From Lachnospiraceae bacterium (GTDB lineage Bacteria; Bacillota; Clostridia; Lachnospirales; Lachnospiraceae), in assembly GCA_009777715.1 (NCBI GenBank), contig WRLH01000002.1, forward strand, positions 1 through 64,000: a stretch of DNA of 64,000 nt, written 5' to 3'. Position numbers and translations under genes: made by a program. Positions 1 to 8,391 of the stretch are shown piece after piece. Position 1 is the first letter of the stretch, and every line of letters begins with the position of its first letter. The notes below the pieces were generated by a model. The model saw only the letters and a list, made by a program, of their open reading frames with translations, was not told the DNA's origin and searched no databases.

Positions 1-816
1 TAATGGTATAGTGCGTGTTGAGTAATCGCTCTTTGGCCCTGTAACAAGCACCTCTGTTTTTGACGAGCATTCTTCATCGGTCGTTTGCAACCTCTGCATT
101 GTATGGCTGACAGTCAGCTTATGTTCCTCCAAGGCAATGTCGCTCCACTTCATGGCGCAAATCTCGCCGATACGAAGCCCCGTATACAAACAAAGAAGGA
201 CACCAAGTTTACTGGCGTCCATATCAGAGCAAAGATGTTTTTCAAAAACCGCCTGTTCTTCTTTGGTAAGCACCCTCATTTCTTTCGGCTTTTCACGGGG
301 TAGGGTTATGTTGATGTTGACTACATCAGATAATAACCCTTTGTCCTTTGCAAACCGCAATACTGATTTAATGAGCGTTACGATGTCCCTCACGGTTTTT
401 TCAGACAGCCCGCCCTTCGTTCCGCATTTGCCCATTTTCAGTTTTTCGGCGATATAAGCGTTCAGCAACGCGCCGGTTATTCCAGTCAGAGCGTAATGCC
501 CTAATGATGGCTTGATGTGATTGTTAATGAGGTTGAGGTATTTTACATAAGAAGATTTTTTCAGCCCGACCTCTCTGCTGCCAAGCCAAGTGTCCAACAC
601 GTCACAGAAATGCGGAGAGCCTTTGTTATCTGTGGGCTTTGCCGAATCCCCAATGTAAAAGGGCAAGGACGCGAAAATTTTGTCCTTCGCTTCCTTATAG
701 GTACGTCCGTAGAAGTAGGCGTAAAGGGCTTTGCCCTGCTCAGTATACCCCTTGATGACTCGCGCTTCCCAACGCCCATCCTTCCTCTTGTAAATGTTTT
801 CTCCATGTTTTGCCAT
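1..816 (-). CDS. Tyrosine recombinase / phage-type integrase (3' end outside window)
   Basis: Site-specific recombinase that would integrate or excise a mobile element. Read leftwards from ATG at 814-816, with AAAGGA about 10 bases upstream, the protein opens with MAKHGENIYKRKDGRWEA, an arm-type DNA-binding segment as in Tn916-like and phage integrases. A helical core-binding region follows at about residues 68-165. The catalytic domain starts near residue 180, and TGLRIGE places the first catalytic Arg at residue 215. The window edge cuts the protein after about 272 residues (STRTIPL), so the H-x-x-R box and the nucleophilic Tyr cannot be seen. The gene marks 1-3300 as accessory DNA beside the conserved secA region. 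Confidence 0.9.
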   Translation of the reverse strand, partial: MAKHGENIYKRKDGRWEARVIKGYTEQGKALYAYFYGRTYKEAKDKIFASLPFYIGDSAKPTDNKGSPHFCDVLDTWLGSREVGLKKSSYVKYLNLINNHIKPSLGHYALTGITGALLNAYIAEKLKMGKCGTKGGLSEKTVRDIVTLIKSVLRFAKDKGLLSDVVNINITLPREKPKEMRVLTKEEQAVFEKHLCSDMDASKLGVLLCLYTGLRIGEICAMKWSDIALEEHKLTVSHTMQRLQTTDEECSSKTEVLVTGPKSDYSTRTIPL

Positions 817-853
817 ATCATTCCCGTCCTTTCGTTAAAATCCTGACTATAAA

Positions 854-918
854 TTTGACGGCGATAAAGCCGCCGCATGAGCATCTTCACACGCCACACC
901 TTGAATATCGCCGTCAAA
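854..918. repeat. 13-bp perfect inverted repeat upstream of the integrase
   Basis: TTTGACGGCGATA (854-866) is matched by its exact reverse complement at 906-918, separated by 39 bases. It lies just upstream of the integrase start, where excisionase or recombinase arm sites, or an mRNA hairpin of the integrase leader, would be expected. No excisionase gene is evident here. Function is inferred from position only. Confidence 0.55.
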
Positions 919-971
919 ACAAAGAAAAAAGGTGAATTTTCAGATTTTTTGAAAAATTTTCATTTTGCATA

Positions 972-1000
972 TTGACAAAACGCCTTATGTATAGTTTAAT
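972..1000 (+). promoter_or_regulatory. Strong sigma-A promoter facing the TM2 region
   Basis: TTGACA (972-977), a 17-base spacer, then TTTAAT (995-1000). The expected start, near 1007, lies just before the structured segment at 1020-1165 and points towards the TM2 genes. Confidence 0.65.
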
Positions 1001-1019
1001 TAATTAGTAGATTGTCGAT

Positions 1020-1165
1020 TCTGCGGTTTTCTTGGAGTTGATTACTCTACGAAAATAGCCGCGACACTCTACGCAACGCTAACCGCTGTCAGAAGTGGAA
1101 ATTGGTGGGTCTTGACCCTAATGACTGGAGTGGTACTTCGTAGCTTCTTGCGTTAGTGACGCAGG
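1020..1165 (+). ncRNA. Candidate structured RNA or leader element, unidentified
   Basis: Non-coding in all frames and placed between a strong promoter and the ribosome site of the decayed TM2 gene. Visible pairings are an outer stem CTGCG (1021-1025) with CGCAG (1160-1164), CTACGAA (1047-1053) with TTCGTAG (1137-1143), CCGCT/AGTGG around a six-base loop (1083-1098), and GGGT-CUUG-ACCC with a stable CUUG tetraloop (1107-1118). ACGCAA (1071-1076) can pair with TTGCGT (1148-1153), crossing the CTACGAA helix, so a pseudoknot is possible. A local hairpin at 1150-1162 competes with it. I do not recognise a T-box, SAM, TPP, cobalamin, c-di-GMP or other riboswitch core. It could be a cis-regulatory leader or a free-standing RNA. 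Confidence 0.45.
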
Positions 1166-1192
1166 ATAAATCTAAATGAAAGGAGAAATCAA

Positions 1193-1394
1193 ATAAAAGC
1201 GAGTTGACAAGGTTCTTTATACAGTGGTGGACGAATTAGAGTTTTGGCGTGAACCAGATTCATAAGAGGTCAAGTTGGGCTTGGCATCCTCAAACTTCTC
1301 ACTTTTGAAGGCCTTCTTCTTTGGTCATTAATTAACAAAGCCTGGTCAATATTGTGATGAGTTTGTGTTTATTGATGGTGTATGGAAGCTTAGA
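1193..1394 (+). pseudogene. Decayed TM2-domain gene (tandem paralogue)
   Basis: This stretch aligns along its whole length with the intact TM2 gene that follows. Readable pieces are KRVDKVLYTVV near the start, then RGQVGLGILKLL, then DEFVFIDGVWKL at the end, in three different frames. The initiation region has lost two bases relative to the intact copy, so no ATG remains, although an AAAGGAG ribosome site survives at 1179-1185. Frameshifts and stops break the middle. It is therefore a dead duplicate of the next gene and still lies behind the strong promoter and candidate RNA. Confidence 0.8.
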
Positions 1395-1593
1395 ATTACT
1401 GAAAACTCGTACTTAGCGGGACAAATCTCCTCTGTTAATGTGAGGATGTGATTTATGCCAGACCCAACAACATAGTCCGTATGATGATGTTCTATACGGC
1501 GAAAGCGAACAAAATGGGCAATAGGTGCAAGGCAATTTCCCATTTAGCATTATTCTAATTCCTTGCAAGAGTTATTATTCAAGGAGGATAAAC

Positions 1594-1818
1594 ATGGAAA
1601 AGCGCGTAGACAAGATGCTCTTCACAATAGTTGGAGCTTTCTTGTTCGGTTATCTTGGAGTTGATAGGTTTATGAGAGGTCAAGTTGGTCTCGGTATCCT
1701 AAAAATACTTATCGATTGGTTTGGAGTATGGGCGATTATTGATTTAATCATCGCATTAACTAAACTCGGTTCGTATGAGAAAGATTTCGTGTTCATTGAC
1801 GGTAAATGGAAGATTTAA
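1594..1818 (+). CDS. TM2 domain-containing small membrane protein
   Basis: A 74-residue protein of the TM2 family: two transmembrane helices joined by a short loop that carries the family signature GVDRFMRGQVGLGILK. The N-terminus is short and basic (MEKRVDK) and the C-terminus is soluble (YEKDFVFIDGKWKI). TM2 proteins are widespread but their bacterial function is poorly known. The ATG at 1594 is chosen because AAGGAGG sits 7-8 bases upstream; in-frame codons further upstream lack a ribosome site and do not resemble the family. A strong terminator follows at 1851. The decayed sister copy lies directly upstream. Confidence 0.85.
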   Translation: MEKRVDKMLFTIVGAFLFGYLGVDRFMRGQVGLGILKILIDWFGVWAIIDLIIALTKLGSYEKDFVFIDGKWKI

Positions 1819-1850
1819 TCCGATTTTGTACTTTCGAGGTCTAAAGGAAT

Positions 1851-1882
1851 AAAACCTTCTCTGACAAATCAGAGAAGGTTTT
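1851..1882. terminator. Perfect 14-bp hairpin terminator after the TM2 gene
   Basis: AAAACCTTCTCTGA (1851-1864), loop CAAA, then the exact reverse complement ending in GGTTTT (1869-1882). The A-rich and T-rich ends let it act in either direction. Confidence 0.85.
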
Positions 1883-1922
1883 GTTCTAAATCTAAAGAAA
1901 AGCCCTGCAAGGGTTTAAAGAA

Positions 1923-2051
1923 AATCCAACAGGCGGACGATATGGTGATTTGAAAAAATTAGACCCTAGTGAACGTGCGGGAAAAGAAGCCCACCATATG
2001 CCTGCGGACAGTGCTTCATCCTTAGAGAGAAATGATGGTCCTGCAATATAG
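1923..2051 (+). pseudogene. C-terminal fragment of a polymorphic-toxin nuclease domain (AHH-like)
   Basis: One frame reads NPTGGRYGDLKKLDPSERA, then EAHHMPADSASSLERNDGPAI, and stops at TAG 2049-2051. The HHMPADS...DGPAI pattern is what I know from the HNH/endonuclease VII-like toxin domains at the C-termini of secreted polymorphic toxins. No start codon, ribosome site or upstream toxin body is present, so this is a remnant, probably left by rearrangement at the end of an island. The family assignment rests on motif recognition only. Confidence 0.55.
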
Positions 2052-2053
2052 GC

Positions 2054-2233
2054 GATATTAGGATTTTTCCAAACTCAAAGAGTGAGTTAATAACTACTTT
2101 AAGTAAATTAGATAACACATATTTTACAACAGAGGATTCCATTGAAACTAATGTTTTGAGAATTTGTGCATATGCTCCCGAAGGTGAAGTAGAAGCGCTG
2201 GTTGTTTATAGGCGCGGATATTATTCTAAATAA
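2054..2233 (+). pseudogene. Orphan C-terminal coding fragment, family unknown
   Basis: An open frame without a credible start reads GDIRIFPNSKSELITTLSKL, continues through TYFTTEDSIETNVLRICAYA, and ends VEALVVYRRGYYSK before TAA at 2231-2233. Sequence and composition look protein-like. It begins where the toxin fragment ends, in a different frame, so it is either the rest of a frameshifted gene or the tail of a toxin-associated protein such as an immunity protein. I do not recognise the family. Confidence 0.4.
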
Positions 2234-2246
2234 GAGAGGTGTTAAA

Positions 2247-2336
2247 ATGAGCGACTTTGTTAAATGGCTAGTTGCAATTAGTTCAGCGGTAATCGCTTGC
2301 GGTGCTTTCTTTGTATTCATTAAGCGGAGAGCATAA
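2247..2336 (+). CDS. Small single-span membrane peptide
   Basis: A 29-residue frame, MSDFVKWLVAISSAVIACGA then FFVFIKRRA, starts at ATG 2247 with GAGAGGTG about 6 bases upstream. It has one hydrophobic helix followed by a basic KRRA tail, which suggests an inner-membrane peptide with a cytoplasmic C-terminus. No family is recognised. Its place between two broken genes leaves open whether it is expressed. Confidence 0.45.
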   Translation: MSDFVKWLVAISSAVIACGAFFVFIKRRA

Positions 2337-2370
2337 GGAAAATATGAGTAGCTGAAAGGGGAAATATCTA

Positions 2371-3286
2371 TTGAAACGTACAATTTTGGCAGTTATTCTT
2401 GTGTTGCTTGCCCTTACTGCTTGCAACAACACGTCCGCTCCGGCTGTACAAAATAACGGAGGTGTAGCAATCACCGCCTGAACTTGGTAATAACCAAGAA
2501 AACAGCACTCCTGCAATTACAAACCCCGGCGTAACCCTTAGTGAAGCGCAAGACACTCCGGGAATGTATATAAAAGACGGCGATAAGTTTTTATTAGATG
2601 ACGGTGGGTATATAAGCACTTACCCAATCCGCAGCGATATTGCTTCAAATATTCGTGGAATTGAACACGGAAGCACCTCGGCTTCGGTTTTATTGCCTGT
2701 TCTGTTCGATGCGAATTTTGTAATGCCCCAAATATCTAACGACGCTCAGTTCGTTTTAATAGGAATTACCGATGTAGCCATTTACGAAATTTATGATAGT
2801 GGTTGGACTATACCCGTTGGGCTTTCTCTTTGGGATTCAACACGTTCCAGTCCCGGCGGTTGGATTCAAGTCGGCAGTTCAAACTCGCTGTTAAGTTACG
2901 CATCTGATTCTTGGAGCGGTTGGAGAAACCAAAATTTTGAAGAAATAAATGGAGTAGCTCCAACAAATTATGTGGGAAACATGATATATACAGGCTATCA
3001 ATTCAATTTAGCCTCTACCCACGGCATTATATCCGCTTCTCAGAATGAGCAATTTACTTTTAGCTGGATGGCGGGAACGGAATGGACAGAAATAGATTAT
3101 ACCGCAGATAAGAGATTCTATGCCCTGCCAATCGACGAACGAATTGGTGTTCGTGCAAATTACAAAGTTGTAGAAATGGATATTTTGAAGTTGTTTTCTC
3201 AACACCCGCTGTCGGTCAATATTGTATCGGATATCGAATGTGCCGACATAAAAACTGCCAAACTGCTCAAGGTCGATAAAATATGA
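2371..3286 (+). pseudogene. Lipoprotein gene broken by one frameshift
   Basis: A TTG start at 2371 behind AAAGGGG gives KRTILAVILVLLALTACNN, a lipoprotein signal peptide with lipobox LTAC. That frame stops at TGA 2479-2481. The next frame continues at once with ELGNNQENSTPAITNPGV and stays open to 3286 (from ATG 2564 alone, 240 residues). A one-base net shift near 2460-2480 joins them into a secreted protein of about 304 residues. The mature part is acidic and aromatic and is not a family I recognise. It may be a true pseudogene or a sequence error; translation from ATG 2564 would give a cytosolic product without the signal. Confidence 0.7.
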
Positions 3287-3496
3287 TAAGCGGCTTCTCC
3301 CGACAGATTTGCTTTAAGTGTTCCTGCTCTTTTCAATTGATTTTTCCTTTGAAAGTAAAATTATACTTCTATTATAACCGAATTATTTTAGTTTGCCAAG
3401 CGAAAGTATAATAAAAATGGATCACCAGCTCAATTAAATTTTTACCAAGCATCTTTGTCAGCAGAATTACGAACGCCAAAACCCGTAATATTGACC

Positions 3497-3533
3497 TTGA
3501 CAAAACTTCTCTTTAGACGGTATAAATTATAAT
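3497..3533 (+). promoter_or_regulatory. Probable secA promoter in the 3287-3703 spacer
   Basis: TTGACA (3497-3502), an 18-base spacer, TATAAA (3521-3526); an overlapping TATAAT lies at 3528-3533. A start near 3535 leaves a leader of about 170 bases before secA. The rest of the 417-base spacer is AT-rich, and I see no gene or convincing hairpin in it. Confidence 0.6.
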
Positions 3534-3703
3534 AAATCGTGTGTCGAGGAAACATAATTGATAGTGTCAAGTATCCCCATTGGTTTTCGGCGCGTCAGAA
3601 AAAAGTTGAATAAATCCGCCCAATCTGATATATTAAATAAAACAACCAAAATGGCTTATCCTAAAGCAGAGCTTTTACATTTTAATAGAACGGGAGTAAT
3701 TTA

Positions 3704-6274
3704 ATGAACGTTTTCCAAAAAGTTTTTGGTACTCATAGTGAAAGGGAAATAAAGCGCATTGAGCCCTTGGTCCAGGCGATTGAGGAGCTGCGTCCAGTTA
3801 TGATGGAGCTTACCGATGCGGAAATGAAAGAAAAGACCTTGGCATTTAAGCGAAGGTATTCCGAGGGGGAAACCCTTGATGATTTGCTGGTAGAATCCTT
3901 TGCCCTTGTCCGCGAGGCAACAAGGCGGGTGCTGAAAACGGAGCATTACCGCGTCCAGCTGATTGGCGGAATCATTCTTCATCAGGGGCGGATTGCCGAA
4001 CTTAAGACCGGGGAAGGAAAGACCCAGACCTGCTTGCTTGCATCATACTTAAATGCCCTTTCCGGCCGCGGAGTTTATGTTGTTACGGTTAATGATTATC
4101 TTGCCAAGCGTGACGCTGAGTGGATGGGACAAGTCCATGAGTTCCTTGGCCTAAGCGTTGGCGTTGTCCTAAATGACCTAACCCCAGAGGAACGCCAGAT
4201 AGCTTACTTAAAAGATGTCACCTATGTTACGAATAATGAGCTTGGCTTTGATTATCTGCGTGACAATATGGTCATCTATAAAGAACAGCTCGTTTTGCGC
4301 GAGCTTAGTTATGCCATCATTGATGAATGTGACTCGGTCCTAATTGACGAAGCAAGGACGCCTTTAATTATTTCGGGGCAAAGCGGGAAATCGACAAAGC
4401 TTTATGAAATATGTGATAATCTCGCTCGTCAATTAAAACGCGGCGCTGATATGGAAGAAATTTCCAAAATGGATATGCTGATGGGTGTCGAACGCGAAGA
4501 AACTGGTGATTTTATCGTTAATGAGAAGGATAAAGTCGTTAATCTTACCGCCGCTGGCATTACAAAAGTTGAGCGTTTCTTTCATCTTGAAAATTTTGCC
4601 GACCCAGAAAACGTAGAAATACAGCACAATATTATCCTTGCCTTGCGGGCCCACAACCTAATGCACCGCGACCAGGATTATGTGTTAAAAGACGACCAAG
4701 TCTTAATTGTCGATGAGTTTACTGGCCGGATTATGCCCGGCCGCCGTTATTCAGATGGCCTCCACCAAGCAATTGAAGCAAAAGAACACGTCAAAGTAAA
4801 ACGCGAAAGCAAGACTCTTGCAACGATTACTTTCCAAAACTTTTTTAATAAATTTGAGAAAAAAGCCGGGATGACCGGGACGGCATTAACCGAAGAAAAA
4901 GAATTTCGCGATATTTATGGGATGGATGTCGTTGAAATCCCAACCAATGTTAAGGTGACGAGGATCGATCACCAAGACGCTGTTTTTAAGACCAAGCGCG
5001 AAAAGCTGATGGCGATTGTTGAGTCGGTAAAAGTAGCCCACGCAAAAGGCCAGCCGGTCCTTGTCGGCACAATTACGATAGAAGCAAGTGAAGAAATAAG
5101 CCGTCTGCTCAGTAAAAATGGCATTCCTCACAAAGTGCTTAACGCAAAATTCCATGAAATGGAAGCGGAAATCGTTGCTGATGCCGGTATGCACGGAGCG
5201 GTGACGATTGCGACCAACATGGCAGGGCGTGGTACGGACATAAAACTCGATGACGAATCCCGCGCTGCCGGAGGGCTCAAAATAGTTGGTACTGAACGCC
5301 ATGAATCGCGCCGGATTGACAATCAGCTCCGGGGACGGAGCGGACGGCAAGGCGATCCGGGCGAGTCAAAATTTTATATCGCATTAGAAGACGAATTAAT
5401 GCGGCTTTTTGGCTCGGAACGCTTGATAAATATGTTTACGACGCTTGGCATTCCCGACGGGCAAGAAATCGAACACAAAATGCTCACCAATGCGATTGAA
5501 ACAGCCCAGAAGAAAATCGAAAACAATAACTTCGGCATCCGTAAAAATCTCTTGGAATTTGACGCAGTCAATAATGAACAGCGAGAAATTATCTACGAAG
5601 AACGCCGCCGGGTCCTTGACGGCGAGAGTATGCGTGATGTAGTATATAAAATGATTACTGATATTACGGAAAGCAGCGTTGAAACTTGCATTGGTGATGA
5701 TTCCGATATTGAAGAATGGGATTTTGCCGAGCTTAATAACCTGCTTCTCCCGATTGTCCCGCTTAACAAGATTAACACAGGCCGCGTTAAAACGCCAAAG
5801 AAAAAAGCCCTTATCCAGCAGCTAAAAGAAGAGGCGGTCAAATTATACGAAGCCAAAGAAGCGGAATTTCCCGAAGCGGAAGCAATTCGCGAATTAGAAC
5901 GGGTAGTTCTTTTAAAAGCAATTGACAGAAAGTGGATGGACCATATTGACGACATGGATCAGCTGCGCCAAGGTGTTTCGCTTCAAGCTTATGGGCAGCG
6001 CGATCCAAAAGTTGAATACAAGTTAAATGGTTATGAAATGTTTGACGAAATGACCCAGCACATCAAGGAAGAAACGGTTAGGATGCTTCTTCACATAAGT
6101 GTTGAGCAAAAAGTTGAACGTGAGCAAGTTGCCAAGGTGACGGGGACAAACAAAGATGATTCCGCCGCAAAAACCCCGGCCAAACGTGAAAATGCCAAAG
6201 TTTATCCCAACGACCCATGTCCCTGCGGAAGTGGGAAAAAGTACAAGAAATGTTGTGAAAATAAGCAGGGATAG
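3704..6274 (+). CDS. secA: Protein translocase ATPase SecA
   Basis: Motor ATPase that pushes unfolded preproteins through SecYEG. At 856 residues it has the normal length. The DEAD-type motor shows the Walker A-like GEGKTQT near residue 105 and the Walker B segment [14 protein letters not shown] near 205-218. The second helicase domain has the GRGTDIKLD and [11 protein letters not shown] motifs. The C-terminal SEC-C zinc motif is complete ([14 protein letters not shown]), so SecB- or ribosome-type contacts are retained. GGGAG precedes the ATG. It stands 45 bases ahead of prfB, an order common in Firmicutes, while secY is encoded at 31770. Confidence 0.98.
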   Translation: MNVFQKVFGTHSEREIKRIEPLVQAIEELRPVMMELTDAEMKEKTLAFKRRYSEGETLDDLLVESFALVREATRRVLKTEHYRVQLIGGIILHQGRIAELKTGEGKTQTCLLASYLNALSGRGVYVVTVNDYLAKRDAEWMGQVHEFLGLSVGVVLNDLTPEERQIAYLKDVTYVTNNELGFDYLRDNMVIYKEQLVLRELSYAIIDECDSVLIDEARTPLIISGQSGKSTKLYEICDNLARQLKRGADMEEISKMDMLMGVEREETGDFIVNEKDKVVNLTAAGITKVERFFHLENFADPENVEIQHNIILALRAHNLMHRDQDYVLKDDQVLIVDEFTGRIMPGRRYSDGLHQAIEAKEHVKVKRESKTLATITFQNFFNKFEKKAGMTGTALTEEKEFRDIYGMDVVEIPTNVKVTRIDHQDAVFKTKREKLMAIVESVKVAHAKGQPVLVGTITIEASEEISRLLSKNGIPHKVLNAKFHEMEAEIVADAGMHGAVTIATNMAGRGTDIKLDDESRAAGGLKIVGTERHESRRIDNQLRGRSGRQGDPGESKFYIALEDELMRLFGSERLINMFTTLGIPDGQEIEHKMLTNAIETAQKKIENNNFGIRKNLLEFDAVNNEQREIIYEERRRVLDGESMRDVVYKMITDITESSVETCIGDDSDIEEWDFAELNNLLLPIVPLNKINTGRVKTPKKKALIQQLKEEAVKLYEAKEAEFPEAEAIRELERVVLLKAIDRKWMDHIDDMDQLRQGVSLQAYGQRDPKVEYKLNGYEMFDEMTQHIKEETVRMLLHISVEQKVEREQVAKVTGTNKDDSAAKTPAKRENAKVYPNDPCPCGSGKKYKKCCENKQG

Positions 6275-6318
6275 GTGTACCAATATAGAAATCCAAAATA
6301 GAAAGAAGGTGACGTTAA

Positions 6319-7444
6319 GTGGTTGAGCTCGATCAAATGAAATCAGAGTTACTAGCATACAAAACCCCTTTAGCGGAAGTGAGGGATTCACTTTAGCTTA
6401 GATGCAAAGCTAAAGCGCATTGAAGAACTGGAAATGGAAATGGCTGCCCCCGGATTTTGGGACGACCCCGACACTTCCAATCAGAAAATGAAAGAACTGA
6501 AAACCTTTAAGGATTCCGCCGGGACTATCGCGGGCTTGGAATCATCTTATGAGGATATCGAAACCTTGATTGAACTTGGCTATGAAGAAAATGACACAAG
6601 TGTCATTTCTGATATCCGCACGGAACTGGATGATTTTGCCCAGACGTTTGAAAATATCCGCATTGCAACTCTTTTAGCTGGCGAGTACGACAACACCAAT
6701 GCAATCCTTAAGCTGAATGCCGGGGCAGGCGGGACTGAAAGCTGTGATTGGTGCAATATGCTTTTTCGTATGTATAGCCGTTATGCCGACCGCAAAGGTT
6801 TTTCCCTTGAAGTCCTTGATTTGCTAGATGGCGATGAGGCTGGGATAAAATCAGTCACCTTTCAAATTAATGGCGAAAATGCTTACGGTTATTTGAAATC
6901 CGAAAAAGGCGTTCACCGTCTCGTCCGTATTTCGCCGTTTAATGCCCAAGGCAAACGCCAAACTTCTTTTGTTTCCTTGGACGTAATGCCGGAAATAAAT
7001 GAAGATGCTAATATTGAGATAAGTGATGATGAAATCCGCGTTGACACATACCGCGCCAGCGGTGCGGGCGGCCAGCATATTAACAAAACTTCATCAGCAA
7101 TCCGGATTACCCATCTTCCGACCGGGATAGTCGTCCAGTGCCAAAACGAACGCTCCCAGCACCAGAACCGGGACAAAGCAATGCAGATGCTGAAAGGAAA
7201 GCTTTTGGTTGTAAAGCAGGAAGCTAACGCCGAAAAATTATCGGATATCCGCGGTGAAATAACGGAAATTGGCTGGGGCAACCAAATCCGCTCATATGTT
7301 TTGCAGCCTTATACAATGGTCAAGGATCACCGTACCAATGAAGAGTCGGGAAATGTTGACGCCGTTTTGGATGGCGCAATAGACAGCTTTATTACCGCAT
7401 TTTTGAAGCAGGCAAGCAACTCGCATAATCTACCAGTTCCATAG
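6319..7444 (+). CDS. prfB: Peptide chain release factor 2, made by +1 frameshifting
   Basis: RF2 ends translation at UGA and UAA. The gene starts at GTG 6319 behind AAGAAGGTGA. Twenty-five codons (VVELDQMKSELLAYKTPLAE then VRDSL) run into TAG at 6394-6396. A +1 slip on CTT continues as SLDAKLKRIEELEMEM and gives about 374 residues. The peptidyl hydrolase motif GAGGQH and the RF2-type anticodon tripeptide SPF (VRISPFNAQ) identify RF2 rather than RF1. In-frame ATG 6434 could begin a protein lacking about 38 residues of domain 1, but it has no good ribosome site. The recoding stop is unusual and is treated separately. Confidence 0.93.
6379..6397 (+). promoter_or_regulatory. prfB programmed +1 frameshift site with a UAG stop
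   Basis: The segment reads GTG AGG GAT TCA CTT TAG C. GAGGG acts as the internal Shine-Dalgarno, CTT is the slippery codon, and the stop is TAG (6394-6396). The textbook site is CTT TGA C, where RF2 shortage at UGA drives the shift. UAG is decoded by RF1, so the usual RF2 feedback would not work as written. Confidence 0.8.
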
Positions 7445-7551
7445 CACATAATTTCTCTATTTTTACAAATAATAGAAACAAGTGACCAGTTTTACCAGAA
7501 TTACCATATTTAGCGTAAGTAAATTAAAGATACGATTTGGAGGAAATAAAT

Positions 7552-8100
7552 ATGAAAGCAACAGGAATTGTAAGAAGAATAGACGACCTTGGTCGTATTG
7601 TCATACCTAAAGAAATTCGCCGGACCTTGAGGATTAGGGAATCCGATCCGCTGGAAATTTTTACCGACCGTGAAGGTGAGATTATTTTGAAAAAATATTC
7701 ACCGATTGGTGAAATGACCACTTTTGCAAAACAATATGCGGAAAGCCTTGCCCAAGTTTCGGGCCATACTGCCTTGATTGCTGACCGTGACCAATTCATT
7801 GCTGTTTCCGGCGGCTTTAAGCATTTGATTGGAAAATCGTTAAGCAGTGAGCTGGAAGATAAGATTAATAACCGCGAAACGGTGATTGCAAGCAGAAGCG
7901 ACAAGGGTTTTATTAATGTTTCCAATGAGACATCAAGCACGGATTATGAACACCAGGCTATTGCACCGATTATTTGTGAGGGTGATGTCATTGGTGCGGT
8001 CATTCTTTTGGAAAGCGATATAAAAGCCAAGATGGGCGAAGTAGAGCAGAAATTAATCCAGTCGGCGGCCGGGTTCCTCGGCAGACAGATGGAGACGTAG
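7552..8100 (+). CDS. spoVT: Stage V sporulation regulator SpoVT (AbrB family)
   Basis: Forespore transcription factor that tunes sigma-G genes and spore maturation. The 182-residue protein has an N-terminal swapped-hairpin AbrB DNA-binding domain (KATGIVRRIDDLGRIVIPKE, residues 2-21) and a C-terminal GAF-like domain (about 55-182) as in Bacillus SpoVT. The start at 7552 follows GGAGG at 7540-7544; the codon at 7537 lies over that ribosome site. I see no clear sigma-G promoter in the 107-base spacer after prfB. Together with sipL it indicates an endospore former. Confidence 0.92.
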   Translation: MKATGIVRRIDDLGRIVIPKEIRRTLRIRESDPLEIFTDREGEIILKKYSPIGEMTTFAKQYAESLAQVSGHTALIADRDQFIAVSGGFKHLIGKSLSSELEDKINNRETVIASRSDKGFINVSNETSSTDYEHQAIAPIICEGDVIGAVILLESDIKAKMGEVEQKLIQSAAGFLGRQMET

Positions 8101-8199
8101 GGGGAGCGGCACGATAAACAGCTTCATGAGGAAATTTTTCCAAAGTACACCCTTTGAGACGAGAAATCAAAAAGTGCATAATTGAGGGGAAAATAAAAA

Positions 8200-8254
8200 A
8201 AATCGCGAGCAATATTCCTTTTTACGAAGTAGGAATTTGCCGCGATTTATTTTT
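8200..8254. terminator. Bidirectional terminator between spoVT and the beta-glucosidase
   Basis: AAATCGCG (8200-8207) pairs with CGCGATTT (8241-8248). Inside, GCAATATTCCT pairs with AGGAATTTGC. Rightwards it ends in TATTTTTA; leftwards it ends in a run of eight T, so it suits the leftward gene best. Confidence 0.8.
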
Positions 8255-8311
8255 ATGGCCGAAAATTATGTACTTTGCTTTTGATTTCGAAGTCTCACGG
8301 GCGTACGTGGA

Positions 8312-8391
8312 AAAGTTTTCCTCATGAAGCTCCTTAACTATACACTTTTAACAAGCTTTCCTCATACCGCTTTTTTACTATACACTTCCAC
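8312..8391. repeat. 40-bp imperfect tandem repeat over the beta-glucosidase stop codon, with an inverted copy upstream
   Basis: TTTCCTCAT recurs at 8317 and 8357, and CTATACACTT at 8338 and 8378, both exactly 40 bases apart. The second copy contains the stop codon of the leftward gene. In addition AGCTTCATGAGGAAA (8120-8134) is the exact inverse of 8317-8331, so an outer 15-bp inverted repeat brackets the terminator. This looks like local duplication around a gene end. Confidence 0.6.

Noticed and set aside
561-917. 118-residue leftward frame as an excisionase gene
   Set aside because: Most of it is a shifted frame of the integrase, and it has no ribosome site or Xis-like sequence.
1020-1165. 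Known riboswitch (T-box, SAM, TPP, c-di-GMP, Mn or fluoride)
   Set aside because: None of the core sequences I know for these classes is present; kept as an unidentified structured RNA.
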